64,000 nt of DNA from Verrucomicrobiota bacterium. Lineage in GTDB: Bacteria > Verrucomicrobiota > Verrucomicrobiia > Limisphaerales > JAEYXS01. Below are positions 61,723 through 64,000 of this stretch, piece by piece. Below the pieces are notes generated by a model. That model ran no database searches. It saw only the letters and a list, made by a program, of their open reading frames with translations, and had not been told where the DNA came from. Every line of letters begins with the position of its first letter. Within the stretch, counting starts at the first letter, position 1. The translations under genes and the position numbers were made by a program. Location: positions 62,001 through 126,000 of the forward strand of contig JAEYXS010000117.1 in NCBI GenBank assembly GCA_023431185.1, in the 5' to 3' direction.

Positions 61723-61785
61723 GGCGCCCTTTTCCTTGCCTTGACGCACTTCCCCTCCCGTCTTTAGCTTCAACCCGTTCCGCTT

Positions 61786-62175
61786 ATGCTCACTGAAGGC
61801 ATTCTCAACCCGCAACTGCGCTCGTTGCTCGCCCGTGTGCGACATACGAACACCCTCGTCATCGCCGATTACGCGTTCCCTTTCTGGCCGGGTATTGAGA
61901 TCGTGGACCTGTCTCTCGTCCAAGGCGTGCCGACCACCATCCAGTTGCTCGATGCCATCCTGCCCGTCTGGAAATGCGGCGAGATCTTCATGGCGGAGGA
62001 ATTCAACGTGCATAATCCAAAGAAAGTTCGCGAAGCCTTCGCCAAGGCCCGCCGTGGTGTGAAGACCACCTTCGAGCCGCATCTGCACCTGAAGCACCGC
62101 GTGCCTGCCGCCATCGGCATCATCCGCACGGGTGATGATACGATTTACAGCAACATGGTCCTTGTCTCTGCCTGA
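61786..62175 (+). CDS. RbsD/FucU-family protein, copy 1
   Basis: The 129-residue product starts at ATG 61786. It begins MLTEGILNPQLRSLLARVRH and has NTLVIADYAFPFWPGIEIVD, then a C-terminal RTGDDTIYSNMVLVSA, the RbsD/FucU fold that interconverts sugar anomers or ring forms. The conserved catalytic histidine of RbsD/FucU lies normally at position about 20 (a histidine is at 20, RH). The sequence differs from copy 2 at 63045-63488, so they probably act on different sugars. It starts 63 bases after the hpnI-like gene and 16 before the isomerase gene. Confidence 0.88.
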   Translation: MLTEGILNPQLRSLLARVRHTNTLVIADYAFPFWPGIEIVDLSLVQGVPTTIQLLDAILPVWKCGEIFMAEEFNVHNPKKVREAFAKARRGVKTTFEPHLHLKHRVPAAIGIIRTGDDTIYSNMVLVSA

Positions 62176-62191
62176 TCTGTTTTAACCATTA

Positions 62192-63004
62192 ATGAAGTCT
62201 GCCATCACCATCTCACTCTGCCCGGAAGCCAAGGGCGGCCCGTTCGTTTATTGGGACAATCTCGACGCCAGCATGGCCAAGGCCGCGGCACTCGGTTTCG
62301 ATGCCGTGGAAATCTTCCCTCGCTCAGTCGAAGACCTGAACGCCAAAGAAATCCGCTCTCTGCTCAACAAGCATAACCTTAAGCTCGCGGCCATGGGCAC
62401 GGGTGCCGGCTGGGTGGCGCACAAGTTGCGCCTCACCGATCCCGATGCTACGCAACGCCGTCGCGCCCGAGATTTTGTCGGCAGCGTCATTGATTTCGCT
62501 GGTGCCTTCGGCGCACCTGCCATTCTCGGTTCCATGCAAGGCCGCTGGGAAGGCAGCGTCAATCGTGAACAAGCTCTCGAATGGCTCGCCGAAGCGCTCG
62601 AACAACTCGGCCCGCGTGCCCACGCTCTCGGTGTGCCGTTCCTCTACGAGTTCCTGAATCGCTACGAGACGAATCTGTTCACTACAGTTGGCGGTGCGTT
62701 GGAATTCCTGAAACCGCTCCGCACGCAGAACGTCAAATTGCTCTGTGACCTGTTCCACATGAACATCGAGGAAGCGGACATTTCGGCCGCGCTCCGTCTC
62801 GCCGGTGATAAAGTCGGCCATGTACATTTCGCCGATAGCAATCGCCGGGCAATCGGTCTGGGACATACGGACATACCGCCGGTCATCCAGGCGTTGAAAG
62901 AGATCGGCTACACGGGTTATCTCTCGGCGGAGATATTGCCTTTGCCGGATGAAGAGACAGCGGGAAAGCAGACGATAGCGAGTTTCAAACGACTGACGGC
63001 CTAA
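62192..63004 (+). CDS. Sugar phosphate isomerase/epimerase (TIM barrel)
   Basis: The 270-residue product starts at ATG 62192 and has no signal, unlike the isomerase at 17196. It opens MKSAITISLCPEAKGGPFVY and shows VPFLYEFLNRYETNLFTTVG, LLCDLFHMNIEEADISAALR and VGHVHFADSNRRAIGLGHTD, the xylose-isomerase-like barrel with metal-binding glutamate, aspartate, histidine and a second glutamate (SAEILPLPDE). The hydroxypyruvate isomerase/IolE-like and tagatose-3-epimerase-like groups are closest. It sits between two RbsD/FucU-family genes, 16 and 40 bases away, so the three probably form one small sugar-utilisation unit. Confidence 0.9.
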   Translation: MKSAITISLCPEAKGGPFVYWDNLDASMAKAAALGFDAVEIFPRSVEDLNAKEIRSLLNKHNLKLAAMGTGAGWVAHKLRLTDPDATQRRRARDFVGSVIDFAGAFGAPAILGSMQGRWEGSVNREQALEWLAEALEQLGPRAHALGVPFLYEFLNRYETNLFTTVGGALEFLKPLRTQNVKLLCDLFHMNIEEADISAALRLAGDKVGHVHFADSNRRAIGLGHTDIPPVIQALKEIGYTGYLSAEILPLPDEETAGKQTIASFKRLTA

Positions 63005-63044
63005 CTCGAAACTCAAAACGAGAAACACGAAACTTTTTGCAGCC

Positions 63045-63488
63045 ATGCTGAAGCATCAACTCATCCACCCGAAGATCAACGAAGTGCTCGCCCGCGCTGG
63101 CCACCACTCCTCCATCTTGATCGCTGATGGCAATTACCCCGCCTCGACGAAGAAAGGCCCGAATGCCGAGGTCGTCTGCCTGAATCTCTCGCCGGGCGTC
63201 ATCACGGTCTCACAGGCACTTCGCGCGCTGCTCAGTGCAGTGCCAGTAGATTTCGTGAACACGATGGGCATACCGCCCGATGACGCTTATGCGCAAAAAG
63301 GCGAACCACCCGTGTGGGCCGAATACCGCCAGATCATCAAGGAATCGAAGCTCAAGCTGAAGCTGGAGCCGATCTCCAAGTGGGATTTCTACAAGGTGGT
63401 GGAATCGCCCGATCACGTGCTCACCATCCAGACAGGTGACCAGGCCCTGTGGGGCAACGTGCTGCTGACGATGGGCTGCCGGACCTGA
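63045..63488 (+). CDS. RbsD/FucU-family mutarotase, copy 2
   Basis: The 147-residue product starts at ATG 63045. It begins MLKHQLIHPKINEVLARAGH and continues HSSILIADGNYPASTKKGPN, the FucU/RbsD N-terminal block with the catalytic histidine (GHHS) and ADGNYP. The C-terminal WDFYKVVESPDHVLTIQTGD ends the fold. FucU interconverts L-fucose anomers; RbsD does so for ribose. It is closer to FucU than copy 1. Confidence 0.9.
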   Translation: MLKHQLIHPKINEVLARAGHHSSILIADGNYPASTKKGPNAEVVCLNLSPGVITVSQALRALLSAVPVDFVNTMGIPPDDAYAQKGEPPVWAEYRQIIKESKLKLKLEPISKWDFYKVVESPDHVLTIQTGDQALWGNVLLTMGCRT

Positions 63489-63510
63489 CACTGTATGCAA
63501 ATGACGTGGA

Positions 63511-63563
63511 AAATGTTCCTCCTTCTCCCCGAGGGAGAAGGCCGGGATGAGGGGAAAGGGAAC
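63511..63563. repeat. Dispersed CTCTCCC/GGGAGA repeat, copy 3
   Basis: AAATGTTCCTCCTTCTCCCC then GAGGGAGAAGGCCGGGATGA and GGGG differ from the copy at 53924-53972 at very few positions. Confidence 0.75.
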
Positions 63564-63606
63564 GTTCCTGAACTAATGCAGACTGCTTCTGTTCATGAGC
63601 AGTCGC

Positions 63607-63643
63607 GCCCCCCTCACCCTAACCCTCTCCCTTGGGGAGAGGG
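63607..63643. repeat. Dispersed CTCTCCC/GGGAGAG repeat, inverted copy 4
   Basis: CCCCCCTCACCCTAACCCTC, then TCCCTTGGGGAGAGGGA is the reverse orientation of the same architecture. It stands 45 bases from copy 3, making an inverted pair between two genes. Confidence 0.7.
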
Positions 63644-63713
63644 AACTAGCTTTGACCGCTGCATTGGCTTTCTTAGCCTTGCGGTAAAATGACAGACTCT
63701 AACTCTGCAAAGC

Positions 63714-64000
63714 ATGAACCCCACACCCCAGACCTCACCAACCGAACGTCTGGCGTCGGTAGATGCCTATCGCGGGCTGGTCATGTTTCTGATGATGGCG
63801 GAGGTGCTGCGGTTCAGTTCGGTGGCGAAGGCTTTGCCCGATAGCGATGTCTGGGGTTTCCTCGCGTATCTGCAATATCATGTGGATTGGGTGGGCTGCA
63901 CATTGCACGACCTCATTCAACCATCTTTCTCTTTTTTGGTTGGCGTGGCCCTGCCCTTCTCGCTCGCCAGTCGGACGGCCAAGGGACAATCGACAACCCA
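63714..64000 (+). CDS. DUF5009 membrane acyltransferase-like protein (5' part only)
   Basis: The frame opens with ATG 63714 and runs off the right edge, giving 95 residues. It reads RLASVDAYRGLVMFLMMAEV, then WVGCTLHDLIQPSFSFLVGV and ALPFSLASR. This is the DUF5009/heparan-alpha-glucosaminide acetyltransferase-like (NagX/YeiB) opening: a first membrane helix after S-V-D-A-Y-R-G, a loop with histidine and aspartate, and a second helix. It would transfer acyl groups to sugars across the inner membrane. The rest lies outside the window. Confidence 0.88.
   Translation, partial: MNPTPQTSPTERLASVDAYRGLVMFLMMAEVLRFSSVAKALPDSDVWGFLAYLQYHVDWVGCTLHDLIQPSFSFLVGVALPFSLASRTAKGQSTT

Noticed and set aside
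1..64000. tRNA, rRNA, CRISPR arrays and insertion sequences
   Set aside because: No cloverleaf or rRNA-like segment, no regularly spaced direct repeats and no transposase-like product were seen on reading the gaps and gene products.

Overview
This window looks like chromosomal DNA from a member of the Verrucomicrobiota, most plausibly the Pedosphaerales/Limisphaerales group. That placement is an inference from gene families; no rRNA gene is present. The pointers are a DUF1549 protein, a PVC-type propeller/cytochrome c protein fused to DUF1080, a PQQ-like propeller protein, a DUF6807 (PmoA-family) protein, signal-bearing TIM-barrel isomerases, a DUF5009 acyltransferase and a serine hydrolase ending in the EYAFG-type C-terminal module common in this phylum. 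Coding density is high, GC content is moderately high, many starts lack an obvious Shine-Dalgarno motif, and I see no rRNA, tRNA, CRISPR, phage or insertion sequence.

Layout. 1-5.5 kb: a cut-off DUF1549 protein, a multipass membrane protein, an LRR protein, a quinone oxidoreductase and a CPD photolyase. 5.5-9.1 kb: a Dabb protein and a tight serA-parvulin-glutathione peroxidase operon. 9.1-15.4 kb: a non-coding stretch with hairpin repeats, a DUF4870 protein, a lipoprotein, a beta-lactamase-fold serine hydrolase, a secreted LamG-like protein and an MFS transporter. 15.7-24.4 kb: soluble transhydrogenase plus an exported isomerase, a Prc-type protease, a CBS/DRTGG family II pyrophosphatase, an orphan ParA and a PQQ-propeller protein. 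24.5-33.3 kb: an AraC regulator divergent from a sugar-oxidation operon (aldo/keto reductase, 1212-residue DUF1080-SGNH-propeller-cytochrome fusion, PhyH oxygenase, Zn alcohol dehydrogenase, COG3618 lactonase, DUF3267 protein).

33.3-40.9 kb: ilvE-mcsA-mcsB (protein-arginine kinase module), lolC/E-lolD, der and a DUF6807 protein. 40.9-49.0 kb: a five-gene ABC export operon with three tandem paralogous permeases, one ATPase and a membrane-anchored 712-residue partner. 49-52 kb: a 0.75 kb non-coding stretch, then small accessory genes (membrane protein, pentapeptide repeat, GNAT) and an unrecognised 266-residue protein. 52-58 kb: gamma-glutamyltransferase, an RmlC-like cupin, a GT2 glycosyltransferase and a GT-C-like membrane protein. 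58-64 kb: 2-keto-3-deoxygluconate-type kinase, a short PilB/GspE ATPase, HpnI-like glycosyltransferase, a RbsD/FucU-isomerase-RbsD/FucU cassette and the start of a DUF5009 protein.

The most coherent systems are: (i) the AraC-controlled operon, whose order of dehydrogenase, lactonase and second dehydrogenase suits oxidation of an L-sugar such as L-galactose or L-fucose; (ii) the three-permease ABC operon; and (iii) the McsA-McsB module outside Firmicutes. At least four dispersed repeat families sit in the intergenic spaces.
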